Assembly: GCA_963742205.1 (NCBI GenBank)
Contig: CAVUKZ010000009.1
Location: 248,001-312,000, forward strand
Reading direction: 5' to 3'
DNA length: 64,000 bases
From: WHSW01 sp963742205
GTDB lineage: Bacteria; Actinomycetota; Thermoleophilia; Solirubrobacterales; 70-9
The position numbers and the translations under genes are program-made. The notes below the pieces were generated by a model, which saw nothing but the letters and a program-made list of their open reading frames with translations, did not search any database and had not been told where the DNA came from. This document shows, one piece after another, positions 21,544-31,754 of this stretch (positions are counted from its first letter, which is position 1; each line of letters starts with the position of its first letter).

Positions 21544-23995
21544 TCAGCGGTGACCGTCGAACGTGATCACCTGCTGGATCCCGCTCGGGCGATTGGCGTA
21601 GCGCATCGTCGTGTCGAGCAGGCCTGGCGCGAACGAGATCCGCTCGCGGTTGGCGTCCGAGCGCCAGAGCGAGGGGTCCGGGGTCCCGTACTTCGCCTGG
21701 AGCTCCGAGCCGGAGGCCGCGATCGCGTTCCAGATCGCCGTCTGGCAGGCCTTGAGCTTGCCGTTGCCGCAGTAGCTGTTCGCGAACGGCGCCTTCGTCT
21801 TCATCCCGAGGAGGTCGCGGATATCGCGGTCGAAGTACTGATACCAGCCGTCGTACTGACCGCCGGGCGGCAGGTTGAAGCGCGAGAACAGGCTGTTCAG
21901 CTCATCCAGCTGATCGCCGAGCTTCGGCGCCATGAACGCGTCGGCGACGTTGTTCCAGGAGCCGTCCATCGACGCGGCGCCGGGGTCGTCGATGAAGCCG
22001 TCGAGGTCGCGGTCGAGGCGGCTGCCACCGCGCTGCTTCCACGTGATCATCAGGTCCAGCATCTGCTGCGCCTGCGGCGTCGGGGCCGTGGTGCCCTTGA
22101 GCAGCCGCTTCAGCAGCGGCACCGTGTCGATCGCGCGCACGTCCTGGGTCGCCGCGGCGTTCATCGCCGAGGTCACCGCCGGGAGATTCCACTTGCCCTT
22201 CTTGGACGCGAGCCGGTCGAGGTTCTTGTTCAGCAGGTCGATCCGCCCAACCGAGCCGTTGTGGCCGTACTCGTTGTCGGCCGCTGCGAACCCCTTCGCG
22301 GTGGTCTGGTTCCAGTTGGTGATCGTGCCGTCCTCCGGGTCGATCCCCTGCGGGTGGTCCTTCTTGCCCACGAACCCGGTCCACTCGTACTTGCCGGTGC
22401 CGAGCGTCGGCAGGCCCGGGTCCACGTTCTTGTTGCGGATCGGGAGCAGGCCCGCCGTGTACATCGCGATGTTCTTGTCGTCGATGTAGAACGAGTTGAA
22501 CGTCTGCGGGGTCAGCGACGCGGCCTTCAGGAACGACTTCGCGCTGTGCACCTGGCCGTTGGAGAGCCGGCGGTTGTAGAGCAGGTCGAGGGAATCCTTG
22601 CCGTAGGAGGAGCGCTTCGACGAGATCGCCACCTTCTCGCCGCCGACCGTGGCGTAGCCGACCACCGGTCCGTGGACGGTCGTGTGGAAGGCGACGGGCT
22701 GGCCGTCGAGGGTGCCGGCGTCGAAGTCGCCCATCGGCAGGCACTGGCCCTTGTACTCGTACATCGTGTCGCTGCCGTTGCAGAGCTTCTCGACGAACTG
22801 GTCGATGATGTCGCCGGACGCCGAGGTCAGGGTGTGGGCGAAGTCCTCGCCGCGCCCGATCAGCGCGTAGCCGGGGAACGGCGCCGACGTCGCGCCGCGC
22901 CACTGGAGGTCGCCCGCGTGCATGTCGATCTCGTAGGTGAGGCCGGGATAGAAGTAGCCGATCTGCGGCCCGCCGACCATCAGCGGCTCGCCGGTCTTCG
23001 AGTGGTCGGCCGTGATCATCAGCGTGTTCGAGGCGTGCGTCGGAGCCGCCGGCGCCTTCGCCGCGAGCTTGGCGTCAGCCACGGCCGGGGTCGGCGTGAA
23101 GCTGCTGTGGTCGAGGATCACGCTCCCCTTCGGCTCCTTCGGGATCGTCCCGTACGGAAAGCGCCCGTCGACCGAGGTCGCGAGCTCGCGGTTCTTGAAC
23201 TGGCGCAGGTCGTTGAAGACGCTGAGGCCCTTCTTGCGGCCGAGGCGCTGCTGCAGGCCGGAGAGGAACTCCGACCGCCGGGCCTCGTCGCCGCCGCCCT
23301 GGCCCACGAACTGGCCCTTGAGGGCGTTGAGGGCGTACACGTCGTTGCGCGCCCATGGCGTGATCGTCGACCCCTGCGACGCGCGGTAGTCGTTGATCCC
23401 GGTGACGAAGACGTCGATGTCGTGCAGGACCGCCTGGCCCTCGGGCCCCGCGGCCGCGAGCACGTCGGTCTGCTTGGCGACCTCGGCCTCGGTCTGGGCG
23501 CTGGGGACGAAGTTCTGGAGGCCGCTGATCAGGCTCAGCGCGTCGAGTCCCGGCGCGTCGATCGCCGCCACGCGGGCGTTGTAACGCGCCTGCTCGAGCA
23601 GCAGACCCGCGGTCCTCGGCCGCGATCCAGCCCGCGGCCCAGACGCCGTCGTCGTGCGTCGCGCCGGTGACGTGGGGGACGTTGTAGGAGTCGCGCTCGA
23701 TCGTGACGCCCGGCCGCGGCACGGCCTCGATCTTGCTCGGAGTCGCGGTGTCGACCCCAAACTTCTCCGACTTGAAGTACGTCGTCAGGTCGCCCTTGGT
23801 GACGTCGTCGAAGAGAGGCGTCAGCCCGTCGTACATCTCCGCCTGAGTGGAGGCCCCGGCGGGAATCGGCAGCCCGCCCCACTGACCCGAGGGGATGATG
23901 TTGAGGGCCGTCGACGCATAGTCGGTCTGCGCCGCCGCCTGGGCGGGCAGTGCCAGCCCGATGACCGCACCCACCATCGCCGCCGTACGCCGCAT
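21544..23995 (-). pseudogene. Penicillin-acylase-family secreted hydrolase with one frameshift
   Basis: The N-terminal 130 codons (signal peptide MRRTAAMVGAVIGLALPAQA, then VTIERDSYNVPHVTGATHDD and WAAGWIAAEDR) are in one frame, and the rest (GLLLEQARYNARVAAIDAPG to QQVITFDGHR) in another. The join is at 23611-23617, where one extra base follows GACCGCGG. Joined, the product is about 816 residues, right for the Ntn-hydrolase acylases of penicillin and acyl-homoserine lactones. The beta-chain nucleophile Ser is in HASNTLMI, followed by GGPQIGYFYPG. Everything else looks intact, so an assembly error is as likely as recent decay. Confidence 0.8.
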
Positions 23996-24111
23996 CGGAC
24001 CGCCTCCTTGTAGTCGCGCCCCCAGGCCGTCCCTGACCCGGACTCTCAGCCACAGAACATACCCGCGCGTTCGGAGTTGCGCCGCTACCGGCGCATCTAT
24101 GCTCGCCGCGC

Positions 24112-25956
24112 ATGTCCGGGCCTCTCGGCACCTACGTCGCCTTCGTGGTCTGCCTCGGGGCCGCGGCGCTCGCCGGGTCGGCGATCCTCATGGCGTGCGG
24201 GCGACGCCGCTGGTCGCGCCTGGCGCCGGCCGTCGGCCTCGCGGCGTTGTGCCCCATCGCCTGGGGAACCGTCCAGCTCGGTGGCCACGGCACGACGGCG
24301 ATCATCGCGATCGCCGTGGTCGCCGCCGGTTCGGCGCTGTACGTGCTCCCGCGGGTCGAGGGGCTGCGCGGGGCGCTGCGCAACGGGCTGCCGCTGGAGC
24401 TCGCCGCGGTGGTCGCCGCCTCGCTGCCGTTCATCGTCGAGCAGCGCTTCGGGATCCTCGGCACAGGGCTCAACCCCGACATGTCGCAGCACCTCCTCGC
24501 GGCGAGCCAGCTCGCGTCCGGCGGCACGGAGCGGTTGATCGACGCCGGCTATCCGCTCGGCCCGCACTCGATCGCGGTCGCCGTCTCGGCGCTCGGGCCG
24601 AACCTGGTCCAGGCGTTCAACGGGCTGCAGATCGCGATCGCCGTCGCCACCTGTCTCGTCGGGCTCGGGGCTCTCGAGCACCTGACGGCGTCGCGGCGGA
24701 TCGCGGGGGCGTTGCTCGTGGGCTTCGCGTACCTGCTCGCCTCCACGTACGTCCAGGGGTCGTTCAAGGAGGCGCTGGAGGCGCTGTTACTGATCGCCTT
24801 CGCGGTTGGGCTGGGCGAGCTCGCCGCCGACTGGCCGCTCACCCGTCGCGCGGGCCCGCGCGCGTTGCGCGCCGTGCCGCTCGCCGTGCTGGGTATCGGC
24901 GCCCTGTACGCCTACAGCTTCCCCGGGCTCGTCTGGCTGGCGGGAGCGCTCGGTGTCTGGGCGGTCGTCGAGCTGGCGCTCGCCGCGCGGGCCGGCGGCC
25001 TCGCCCGGGTCCGCTCCGGCGTGCGGCAGGCCGCCCCGGCGACGCTGGTCGCGATCGCGGTGCTCGCCGTCGTCGCCGCGCCCGAGATCGGGCGGATGCT
25101 CGACTTCGGGAGCTTCGAGACCTTCAACCCCGCGGGGTCGGGGCTGGGCAACCTCTTCAACCGGCTCTCGCCGCTCGAGGCGCTCGGGATCTGGCCGTCC
25201 GGCGATTTCCGGGTCGAGCCGGGCGACGGGGCCATCCCGGCGGTCGTGTTCTACCTCGGCGCCGCGCTCGCCGCCGGCGCCCTGGCCTTCGGGCTGCGGT
25301 GGTGGTGGCGCGAGCGCGAGCGCGCCGTCCCGGCGGCGCTGGGAGCCGCCGCCCTGCTCTGGCTCTATGCGCTGGTCGCGGGGACCCCCTACCAGGAGGC
25401 GAAGGCGCTGGTGCTGATCGCGCCGCTGGCGATGCTGATCGCGGTGCGGGCGCTGCTCGAACGGGCGCCGACCGTTGCCGAGGCGCGACGGATCCTGGGG
25501 CGCAGGGCGATCGCCTACGCGTTTCCCGGCCGCGCCCGGGTGGCGAAGCTGCGCCTCGCGGGGGGCGTCGCGACGGTGGCCTTCCTCCTCGGCGCCGGGA
25601 TCTCGAGCGGCCTCGCGCTCGTCAACGGGCCGGTCGGGCCGAGCGGCTACTCGTCCGAGCTCACCGAGCTGCGGACGGAGCTCCCGCCGGGCTCGACCAT
25701 GGTCGTCGCGCCCCGGGAGCTGCTCGCCGACCAGCACGGCGCCGATTGGATCGCGTGGGAGCTGCGCGGCAATCGGATCTGCGTGGTCGAGGAGGGCCAG
25801 CCGCCTCTGCCGGGGACGAGCGTCACGCTCAGGGTCTACCTGGACGACGGCGCGGTGGTGCCATACGCGCCGGAGCGCTCCGAGGCGGGCGCGGGCCCCG
25901 GCCCGTGCCCACTGATCCCGGACGCCGCCCGCGCCGATCCGAGCGCGGGCGGCTGA
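24112..25956 (+). CDS. Large multi-pass membrane protein, GT-C-like
   Basis: The 614-residue product has about 12 hydrophobic segments in its first 490 residues. A loop with NPDMSQHLLAASQ lies after segment 4, and a soluble C-terminal domain follows at about 500-614 (ELRTELPPGSTMVVAPREL). The layout of many membrane helices plus a late extracytoplasmic domain, with an acidic early loop, resembles GT-C glycosyltransferases or polymer-handling proteins. No definite motif proves this. A TATGCT box (24098-24103) lies 8 bases before the ATG, so the gene is probably leaderless and separate. Confidence 0.7.
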   Translation: MSGPLGTYVAFVVCLGAAALAGSAILMACGRRRWSRLAPAVGLAALCPIAWGTVQLGGHGTTAIIAIAVVAAGSALYVLPRVEGLRGALRNGLPLELAAVVAASLPFIVEQRFGILGTGLNPDMSQHLLAASQLASGGTERLIDAGYPLGPHSIAVAVSALGPNLVQAFNGLQIAIAVATCLVGLGALEHLTASRRIAGALLVGFAYLLASTYVQGSFKEALEALLLIAFAVGLGELAADWPLTRRAGPRALRAVPLAVLGIGALYAYSFPGLVWLAGALGVWAVVELALAARAGGLARVRSGVRQAAPATLVAIAVLAVVAAPEIGRMLDFGSFETFNPAGSGLGNLFNRLSPLEALGIWPSGDFRVEPGDGAIPAVVFYLGAALAAGALAFGLRWWWRERERAVPAALGAAALLWLYALVAGTPYQEAKALVLIAPLAMLIAVRALLERAPTVAEARRILGRRAIAYAFPGRARVAKLRLAGGVATVAFLLGAGISSGLALVNGPVGPSGYSSELTELRTELPPGSTMVVAPRELLADQHGADWIAWELRGNRICVVEEGQPPLPGTSVTLRVYLDDGAVVPYAPERSEAGAGPGPCPLIPDAARADPSAGG

Positions 25957-25971
25957 CCGGATCCTGAGCGT

Positions 25972-26445
25972 CTACTGGCTGTTGCTGAACGCGAGCTGGC
26001 CGCGCACCGCGCCGTCCGGATACGCCTTGGTGTGGATGTTGGCGTAGTACTTCTCCGGCTTCGCGGCGATCTTCTTCAGCAGCTTCTTGGTGACGTTCTT
26101 GACGCAGCCCTCGTAGCTGCCCGTGCCGTTCAGGCCCTGGGTGTCCTGGAACAGGGGCACCTTCACCGGCCCGGCGACGTCGGGGGCGCCCTTGTGGATA
26201 TGGCCCTCGATCAGCGGGTCGAGGCCCTTGACCTCGAAGTCGTAACAGAGCTTTTTCTGGGTCGGCTTGACGAAGACGTGGATCTCGCCCTTGCCCTTCG
26301 ATGCCCCGGGGCCCGGGACCTCGTTCTTGCCCTTCATCTTCGCCTCGAGCTCGGTGGTGTTGCGCCCGGCGAGCGACAGCGCCGGCAGCGCCAGCGCGCC
26401 CAACGCGAGCAGACCGAGCACGAGGGTGAGTGTTTGCTTTCGCAT
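25972..26445 (-). CDS. Secreted CHRD-domain protein
   Basis: The 157-residue product has a signal peptide (LTLVLGLLALGALALPALS, residues 6-24) followed by one CHRD domain: AKMKGKNEVPGPG, HIHKGAPDVAGPVKV and AYPDGAVRGQLAF. CHRD domains occur in chordin and in many bacterial secreted proteins of unknown role. A GGGAGG stretch is close upstream of the ATG. The gene is divergent from thrS with 23 bases between starts. Confidence 0.88.
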   Translation of the reverse strand: MRKQTLTLVLGLLALGALALPALSLAGRNTTELEAKMKGKNEVPGPGASKGKGEIHVFVKPTQKKLCYDFEVKGLDPLIEGHIHKGAPDVAGPVKVPLFQDTQGLNGTGSYEGCVKNVTKKLLKKIAAKPEKYYANIHTKAYPDGAVRGQLAFSNSQ

Positions 26446-26468
26446 TCCCTACCTCCCTTGGTCGTAGC

Positions 26469-28442
26469 ATGGCCGCCTTGGCCACGATCACCGTAGCGCT
26501 TCCGGATGGGAGCCCCCTCGAGCTCGACGAGGGGGCTAGCGGCGCCGACGCCGCGGCGGCGATCGGGCCCCGCCTGGCGCAGGATGCGCTTGGGATCCAG
26601 GTCGACGGTGAGCTGCGCGACCTGAGTGCCCCGCTTCATGACGGGGCCGAGATCCGGATCGTCACCGCCCGCAGCGAGGGTGAGGACGCGGAGGCGGCCC
26701 TCTGGCTCGTGCGTCACGACGCCGCTCACGTGATGGCGACGGCGGTCACGGAGCTCTGGCCCGGGACCAAGGTGTCGATCGGTCCACCGATCGATGGCGG
26801 CTTCTACTACGACTTCGAGTTCCCGGACGGCCAGCGCCCGAGCGAGGACGACCTGGAGCGGATCGAGGCGGCGATGCGCGAGCACATCGGCGCCGACGAG
26901 CCGTTCGAGCGCACGGACGTCTCGGCGGCCGAGGCGATCGAGCGCTTCCGGGCGGAGGACCAGCCCTACAAGGTCGAGCTGATCGAGGACCTGGTCCGCG
27001 ACCAGGGGGTCGAGACGGTGTCGCTGTATCGCAACGGCCCCTTCACGGATCTTTGCCGCGGGCCGCATGCGCCCTCCACCGGGCGGATCAAGGCCTTCAA
27101 GCTGAACTCGATCGCGGGCGCCTACTGGCGCGGGGACGAGGCCCGGCAGATGCTGACCCGGATCTACGGCACCGCCTTTCACTCCCAGAAGGACCTCGAC
27201 GAGCACCTCAAGCGGCTCGAGCTTGCGCGCGAGAACGACCACCGCCGGCTCGGCCCCGAGCTCGACCTGTTTCGCCTGCGCGAGGAGTCGCCGGGGATGC
27301 CGTTCTGGCTCCCGAACGGGACCGTGCTGCTGCGGCTGATCGAGCGCGAGGTCCGCGAGCAGCTGACCAAGGGCGGCTACGAGGAGATCCGGACGCCGAG
27401 GGTGCTCGATGAGGAGCTCTGGCACCGCTCCGGCCATTGGGACAACTACCGCGAGAACATGTACTTCGTCGAACCCTCGCAGCGCGAGGGCGACCAGCGC
27501 CGCTACGCGCTGAAGCCGATGAACTGTCCGGGCGCCTGCCTGGTGTTCGGCTCGGTGCGCCACTCGTATCGCGAGCTGCCGCTGCGCCTCGCCGAGTTCG
27601 GCGACGTCTCGCGCTACGAGCGCGAGGGCGTGCTGCACGGGCTGCTGCGCGTCCGTGCGTTCACCCAGGACGACGGTCACGTCTACTGCACCCTCGATCA
27701 GGTCCCCGACGAGGTCGACTCGATCTGCGCCGCGATCGACGAGCTGTACGCGCGCTTCGGCTTCGACGACGTCCGGGTCGAGCTCTCGACTCGGCCCGAG
27801 AAGTCGATCGGCACCGATGAGCAGTGGGAGCGAGCGACGTCCGGCCTGCGCGAGGCCCTCGACCGCCAGGGCCGCGACTACGAGATCAGCCCGGGGGAGG
27901 GGACCTTCTACGGGCCGAAGATCGACTTTCACGTCACCGACGCGCTCGGGCGCTCGTGGCAGCTCGGCACCTGCCAGCTCGACTTCCAGATGCCGGAGCG
28001 CTTTGAGCTCACCTACCAGGGCGAGGACAACGCGGAGCACACCCCCGTGATGATCCATCGCGCTCTCCTCGGCTCGATGGAGCGGTTCGCGGGGATCCTC
28101 ATCGAGCACTACGGCGGCCGGTTCCCGGCCTGGCTCGCCCCGGTCCAGGCCGCGATCCTCCCGGTGTCCGATGGCTATGTCGAATACGCGCGCGAAGTCG
28201 CGGGCCGGTTGGCGGAGGCCGGGGTGCGGGTGCGCGTGGACGAGCGCTCGGAGTCGGTGGGCCGCAAGATCCGCGACGCAGAGCTGGCGAAGTCGCCGTT
28301 CATGATCGTCGTGGGCGAGCGCGAGGAGGCCGATTCCAGCGGTGCCGTGCGCTCGCACGAACGCGGTGAGCTGGGCACGGTGGCCGTCGACGAGATCCCG
28401 GCGCTGATCGCGCAAGGGGAGACGCAGCAGGACCTGGGGTGA
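26469..28442 (+). CDS. thrS: Threonyl-tRNA synthetase
   Basis: The 657-residue product has TGS domain (1-65), second additional domain with editing motif HDAAHVMA, catalytic core and C-terminal anticodon-binding domain (from about 560). Zinc ligands are visible: Cys in MNCPGACLV, His in QDDGHVYC and His in MIHRALLGSMERF. Class II motif 2 and motif 3 (ALLGSMERF) are intact. The start at ATG 26469 gives the usual TITVALPDG TGS opening. No T-box leader is possible in the 23-base gap upstream. Confidence 0.97.
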   Translation: MAALATITVALPDGSPLELDEGASGADAAAAIGPRLAQDALGIQVDGELRDLSAPLHDGAEIRIVTARSEGEDAEAALWLVRHDAAHVMATAVTELWPGTKVSIGPPIDGGFYYDFEFPDGQRPSEDDLERIEAAMREHIGADEPFERTDVSAAEAIERFRAEDQPYKVELIEDLVRDQGVETVSLYRNGPFTDLCRGPHAPSTGRIKAFKLNSIAGAYWRGDEARQMLTRIYGTAFHSQKDLDEHLKRLELARENDHRRLGPELDLFRLREESPGMPFWLPNGTVLLRLIEREVREQLTKGGYEEIRTPRVLDEELWHRSGHWDNYRENMYFVEPSQREGDQRRYALKPMNCPGACLVFGSVRHSYRELPLRLAEFGDVSRYEREGVLHGLLRVRAFTQDDGHVYCTLDQVPDEVDSICAAIDELYARFGFDDVRVELSTRPEKSIGTDEQWERATSGLREALDRQGRDYEISPGEGTFYGPKIDFHVTDALGRSWQLGTCQLDFQMPERFELTYQGEDNAEHTPVMIHRALLGSMERFAGILIEHYGGRFPAWLAPVQAAILPVSDGYVEYAREVAGRLAEAGVRVRVDERSESVGRKIRDAELAKSPFMIVVGEREEADSSGAVRSHERGELGTVAVDEIPALIAQGETQQDLG

Positions 28443-28544
28443 CGGCCGAGCTGCGGAGCTCCCCTGTCGACCTCCATGTCTGCGACCTCGGGACCCATTG
28501 CACGGTCGGGCCCGTGGCCAGCTCCCACACTACATGCGTGCCTC

Positions 28545-28550
28545 TATACT
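28545..28550 (+). promoter_or_regulatory. -10 box and leader of infC
   Basis: TATACT, the most canonical -10 hexamer in the window, lies 127 bases before the infC start. It predicts a leader of about 120 bases, long compared with other genes here. Such leaders upstream of infC-rpmI-rplT commonly hold ribosomal-protein-responsive structures; only a small CTAC/GTAG hairpin (28635-28646) was seen. No -35 match is convincing. Confidence 0.5.
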
Positions 28551-28677
28551 GCGCCCCAATGGAAGGCGTCCAGAACCGGCCACGGCGATAGCACCCGTTG
28601 CGCCCCCGCCCTTCCCATCGTTCATCCGTCGCTCACTACCGCAGTAGCTTGACGCTTCTCGCCAGCCCGAATCACTA

Positions 28678-29304
28678 GTGCCGGTCCCGAGGCGGTTCGA
28701 CCGGCAGCCCCCGGAGCGCGACCAGACGCGGATCAACGAGAGGATCCGCGTCGCTGAGGTGCGCCTCGTCGACGAGGACGGCAGCCAGATCGGCGTGGTC
28801 AAGACCGACCAGGCCCTGGCGATGGCGGCCGATCGCGACCTCGACCTGGTCGAGGTCGCTCCGGACTCGAGGCCGCCGGTTGCTCGCCTGCTCGATTACT
28901 CGAAGTACAAGTACGAGCAGGAGCAGAAGGCGAAGGCCGCCCGCAAGCACCAGCAGCAGGTCAACATCCGCGAGATCAAGCTGCGGCCGAAGATCGCCGA
29001 CCACGACTACGAGACCAAGAAGGGTCACGTGGAGCGCTTCCTGCGCCACCAGGACAAGGTCAAGGTGACGATCATGTTCCGCGGCCGCGAGCAGGCACAC
29101 CCGGAGCGCGGTCGGGCACTGCTGGAGCGACTGTTCGAGGACATCGGCGAGCTGGCGACGATCGAGCAGCACCCGCAGCAGGAGGGCCGCAACATGCACA
29201 TGCTGCTCGCCCCGTCGCGGCAGGCCTCCGCGCAGGCTCGCGAAGAGGGCCAGGCGGCCGCCTCCGAGTCCGACTCGGGCGGCGAGCCGGCAGCCGCCGC
29301 CTGA
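28678..29304 (+). CDS. infC: Translation initiation factor IF-3
   Basis: The 208-residue product has an N-domain with INERIRVAEVRLVDEDG, a basic linker (KYKYEQEQKAKAARKHQQQ) and a C-domain with IREIKLRPKIADHDYETKK and VTIMFRGRE. IF-3 binds the 30S subunit and checks start codons. The C-terminus has an extra Ala/Ser/Glu tail of about 25 residues. The start is GTG; the family often uses a rare start codon for autoregulation, and no alternative in-frame ATG exists nearby. It leads the infC-rpmI-rplT operon. Confidence 0.95.
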   Translation: MPVPRRFDRQPPERDQTRINERIRVAEVRLVDEDGSQIGVVKTDQALAMAADRDLDLVEVAPDSRPPVARLLDYSKYKYEQEQKAKAARKHQQQVNIREIKLRPKIADHDYETKKGHVERFLRHQDKVKVTIMFRGREQAHPERGRALLERLFEDIGELATIEQHPQQEGRNMHMLLAPSRQASAQAREEGQAAASESDSGGEPAAAA

Positions 29305-29347
29305 CGGCGACTCGCAGCCCCCTGCGTCTGCTTCAATAGTCGGCCCG

Positions 29348-29554
29348 ATGCCGAAGATGAAGACCCATTCGGGCGCCAAGAAGCGCTTCCGCAAGACCGC
29401 CACGGGCAAGCTCCGTGGGCGGCGCGCCTACTCGACCCACATCCTCGAAAAGAAGTCGCCGAAGCGCAAGCGCAACTTCCGCAAGCCGGTCGACATCGCC
29501 GAGCAGGACAAGAAGAAGGTCGAGCGGCTGCTGCCCGGAAAGGCGGGCCGATGA
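29348..29554 (+). CDS. rpmI: Ribosomal protein bL35
   Basis: The 68-residue product begins MPKMKTHSGAKKRFRKT, the universal L35 opening, and is strongly basic throughout with HILEKKSPKRKRNFRK. It lies 43 bases after infC and its stop overlaps the rplT start by 4 bases. Confidence 0.97.
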   Translation: MPKMKTHSGAKKRFRKTATGKLRGRRAYSTHILEKKSPKRKRNFRKPVDIAEQDKKKVERLLPGKAGR

Positions 29555-29910
29555 GCCGGGCGACGAACGCCGTCGCGCGCAAGCGGCGCAAGAAGAAGGT
29601 CCTCAAGCAGGCCAAGGGCTATTGGGGCCGCAAGCACTCCAGCTACCGGTTCGCGAACGAGCAGGTCATGCGGTCGGGCAACTACGCCTACCGCGACCGG
29701 CGGCGTCGCAAGCGCGACATGCGGCGACTCTGGATCGTGCGCATCAACGCCGCCGCCCGCCGCGAGGGGATGAGCTATTCGCAGCTGATCCACGGCCTCG
29801 ACCAGGCCGGCGTCGAGGTCAACCGCAAGATGCTGGCCGACGTCGCCGTGCGCGACCCCGAGGCGTTTCGCCGATTTGCCGAGCAAGCCCGGGAGGCCAC
29901 GGCGGCCTGA
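29551..29910 (+). CDS. rplT: Ribosomal protein bL20
   Basis: The 119-residue product has the L20 signatures KKVLKQAKGYWGRK near 25 and RRDMRRLWIVRINAAARREG (close variant) near 50, and the C-terminal globular domain. It assembles early on 23S rRNA and in many bacteria represses its own operon. The ATG overlaps rpmI. A strong terminator follows. Confidence 0.97.
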   Translation: MSRATNAVARKRRKKKVLKQAKGYWGRKHSSYRFANEQVMRSGNYAYRDRRRRKRDMRRLWIVRINAAARREGMSYSQLIHGLDQAGVEVNRKMLADVAVRDPEAFRRFAEQAREATAA

Positions 29911-29934
29911 ACCACCGCCGCATCTGACTTCACC

Positions 29935-29959
29935 GGGCGCCCCAAGAGGCGCCCTTTTT
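29935..29959 (+). terminator. Intrinsic terminator of the infC operon
   Basis: GGGCGCC (29935-29941), loop CCAAGA, GGCGCCC (29948-29954), TTTTT. It lies 24 bases after rplT and only 14 bases before the next gene, so that gene depends on read-through or its own promoter within the terminator. Confidence 0.9.
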
Positions 29960-29973
29960 GTTGGCGAGGACCG

Positions 29974-30648
29974 ATGATCACGAGCAAGGACAACGAGAAG
30001 CTGAAGCTGATCCGCAAGCTTGCGGAGCGCAAGCACCGCGAGCGCGAGGGCCTGTTCGCCGCCGAGGGCGAGGACCTCGTCGCCGCGGCAGCTGCCGCCG
30101 GCGCCCCGACCGAGTTCGTGCTCCGCGCCGGCGAGGATGTGGAGCCCGAGCTGCTCGACGCGGTCTCGACCCTGGGCTCGGGGACGCGCGTGATCGGCGT
30201 CTACCGCCCGCCGTCCCCGGACGCGACGGAGGGCCCGCAGCTGTATCTGCACGAGGTCGGCGACCCGGGCAACGTCGGCGCGATCGTCCGCACGGCCGAC
30301 GCGCTGGTTGGCGGCTCGATCGTGATGGGCGCGGGCTGCGCGGACCCGTACGGACCGAAGGCCGTCCGGGCCAGCATGGGCTCGATCTTTCGCATGCCGA
30401 TCGCGCGCGGCGGCCCGGCTGATCTCGAGCCGCCCGTCGTCGGTCTCGTGGCCCACGGAGGCGTGGCGCCGGACGACGGGCCGGTCGGGGCGCTGATGGT
30501 CGGTGCGGAACGCGAGGGGCTGCCGGCGGAGCTGGCGGCCCAGTGCGACCGGCTGTGGACGATCCCGCTTCGCGACGGGGTGGAGTCGCTGAACGTCGCG
30601 GCCGCCGTGGCCGTGGCCCTCGGACGGATATCGTCGGCGGCCGCCTGA
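29974..30648 (+). CDS. SpoU-family RNA 2'-O-methyltransferase
   Basis: A 224-residue SPOUT methyltransferase. The three conserved motifs are present: GNVGAIVRTADA (motif 1), GAEREGLP (motif 2) and IPLRDGVESLNVAAA (motif 3), which form the knotted SAM site. The N-terminal substrate-binding region includes EREGLFAAEGEDLV. An rRNA or tRNA ribose target is expected. Its position between rplT and pheS is common in bacteria. Its stop shares one base with the pheS start. Confidence 0.92.
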   Translation: MITSKDNEKLKLIRKLAERKHREREGLFAAEGEDLVAAAAAAGAPTEFVLRAGEDVEPELLDAVSTLGSGTRVIGVYRPPSPDATEGPQLYLHEVGDPGNVGAIVRTADALVGGSIVMGAGCADPYGPKAVRASMGSIFRMPIARGGPADLEPPVVGLVAHGGVAPDDGPVGALMVGAEREGLPAELAAQCDRLWTIPLRDGVESLNVAAAVAVALGRISSAAA

Positions 30649-31754
30649 TGGTGGAGCGGATCGAAAGCCTGCGCTCGGAGGCCTCGGCGGCGATCGCCGC
30701 GGCGGCGGACACGGGCGAGCTCGAGGAGCTCCGGGTCCGCTACCTCGGCCGCAAGTCGGAGCTCACCTCGATCCTGCGCGGGATCGCCGACCTGCCGGCC
30801 GCCGAGCGCGGGGCGGTCGGCTCCGGAGCCAACGCGGCGCGCAAGGCGCTCGAGGCGGAGCTCGACGCGCGGGAGGGCGAGCTCGAGGCGACCGAGCTCG
30901 AGCGCTCGCTGGCCGCCGGGGCGATCGACGTCACGATGCCCGGCGCCCCGCCGGCGCCGAGCGCGGCGCAGAACCTGCTCGTGCGCACCCAGCGCGAGAT
31001 CGAGGACGTGTTCGTTGGCCTCGGCTACCGCGTGATGGAGGGGCCGGAGATCGAGCTCGACTACTACAACTTCACCGCGCTCAACCACCCGCCGGGCCAT
31101 CCAGCCCGGATGGCCCAGGACACGTTCTACGTCGACCCGGCGACGCTCGCCGCACGGCTCGAGATCGACGGCGCGCCCCCGGGGCCCGAGGACGTCGTGC
31201 TGCGCACGCACACGTCGCCGATGCAGGTGCGCTCGATGGAGGCGCAGCCGCCGCCGATCCGGATCGTCTGCCCGGGCCGCTGTTATCGCTCCGACCCCTT
31301 CGACGCCACCCACAGCCCGGTGTTCCACCAGGTCGAGGGGCTGGCGATCGGCGAGGCGATCACGCTCGCCGACCTCAAGGGCACGCTCGACGCGTTCGCG
31401 CGTGCCATCTTCGGCCCCGAGCGCGAGACCCGCTTTCGGCCGGGCTTCTTCCCGTTCACCGAGCCGAGCGTGGAGGTCGACGTGTCGTGCTTTCGCTGCG
31501 GCGGGTCCGGGATGCTTCCGGACGGATCGCGCGACCCGATCTGCAAGGGCGTCGGCTGGATCGAGATCCTCGGCTCCGGCATGGTCGACCCGAACGTGCT
31601 CGGCTTCGTGGCCGAACTGGGCTACGACCCCGAGCGGGTCCAGGGCTTCGCGTTCGGGATGGGGGTGGAGCGGATCGCGCAGCTCAAGCACGCGGTGCCC
31701 GACCTGCGCAAGTACTTCGAGAACGACGTGCGCGTGCTGAGGCAGTTCCGATGA
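30648..31754 (+). CDS. pheS: Phenylalanyl-tRNA synthetase alpha subunit
   Basis: A 368-residue catalytic subunit. It has an N-terminal coiled-coil (1-85), class II core with HPARMAQDTFYV and RTHTSPMQVRSM, a Cys-containing insertion (CFRCGGSG...CKG near 285-305) and motif 3 GFAFGMGVERIAQLKH. The start is ATG 30648, overlapping the methyltransferase stop. It forms the alpha2-beta2 enzyme with PheT, whose ATG overlaps its stop. Confidence 0.97.
   Translation: MVERIESLRSEASAAIAAAADTGELEELRVRYLGRKSELTSILRGIADLPAAERGAVGSGANAARKALEAELDAREGELEATELERSLAAGAIDVTMPGAPPAPSAAQNLLVRTQREIEDVFVGLGYRVMEGPEIELDYYNFTALNHPPGHPARMAQDTFYVDPATLAARLEIDGAPPGPEDVVLRTHTSPMQVRSMEAQPPPIRIVCPGRCYRSDPFDATHSPVFHQVEGLAIGEAITLADLKGTLDAFARAIFGPERETRFRPGFFPFTEPSVEVDVSCFRCGGSGMLPDGSRDPICKGVGWIEILGSGMVDPNVLGFVAELGYDPERVQGFAFGMGVERIAQLKHAVPDLRKYFENDVRVLRQFR

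Noticed and set aside
28659..28680. Rare ATC/ATT start for infC
   Set aside because: The upstream ATC is not in frame with the IF-3 reading frame; GTG 28678 is the only in-frame candidate.
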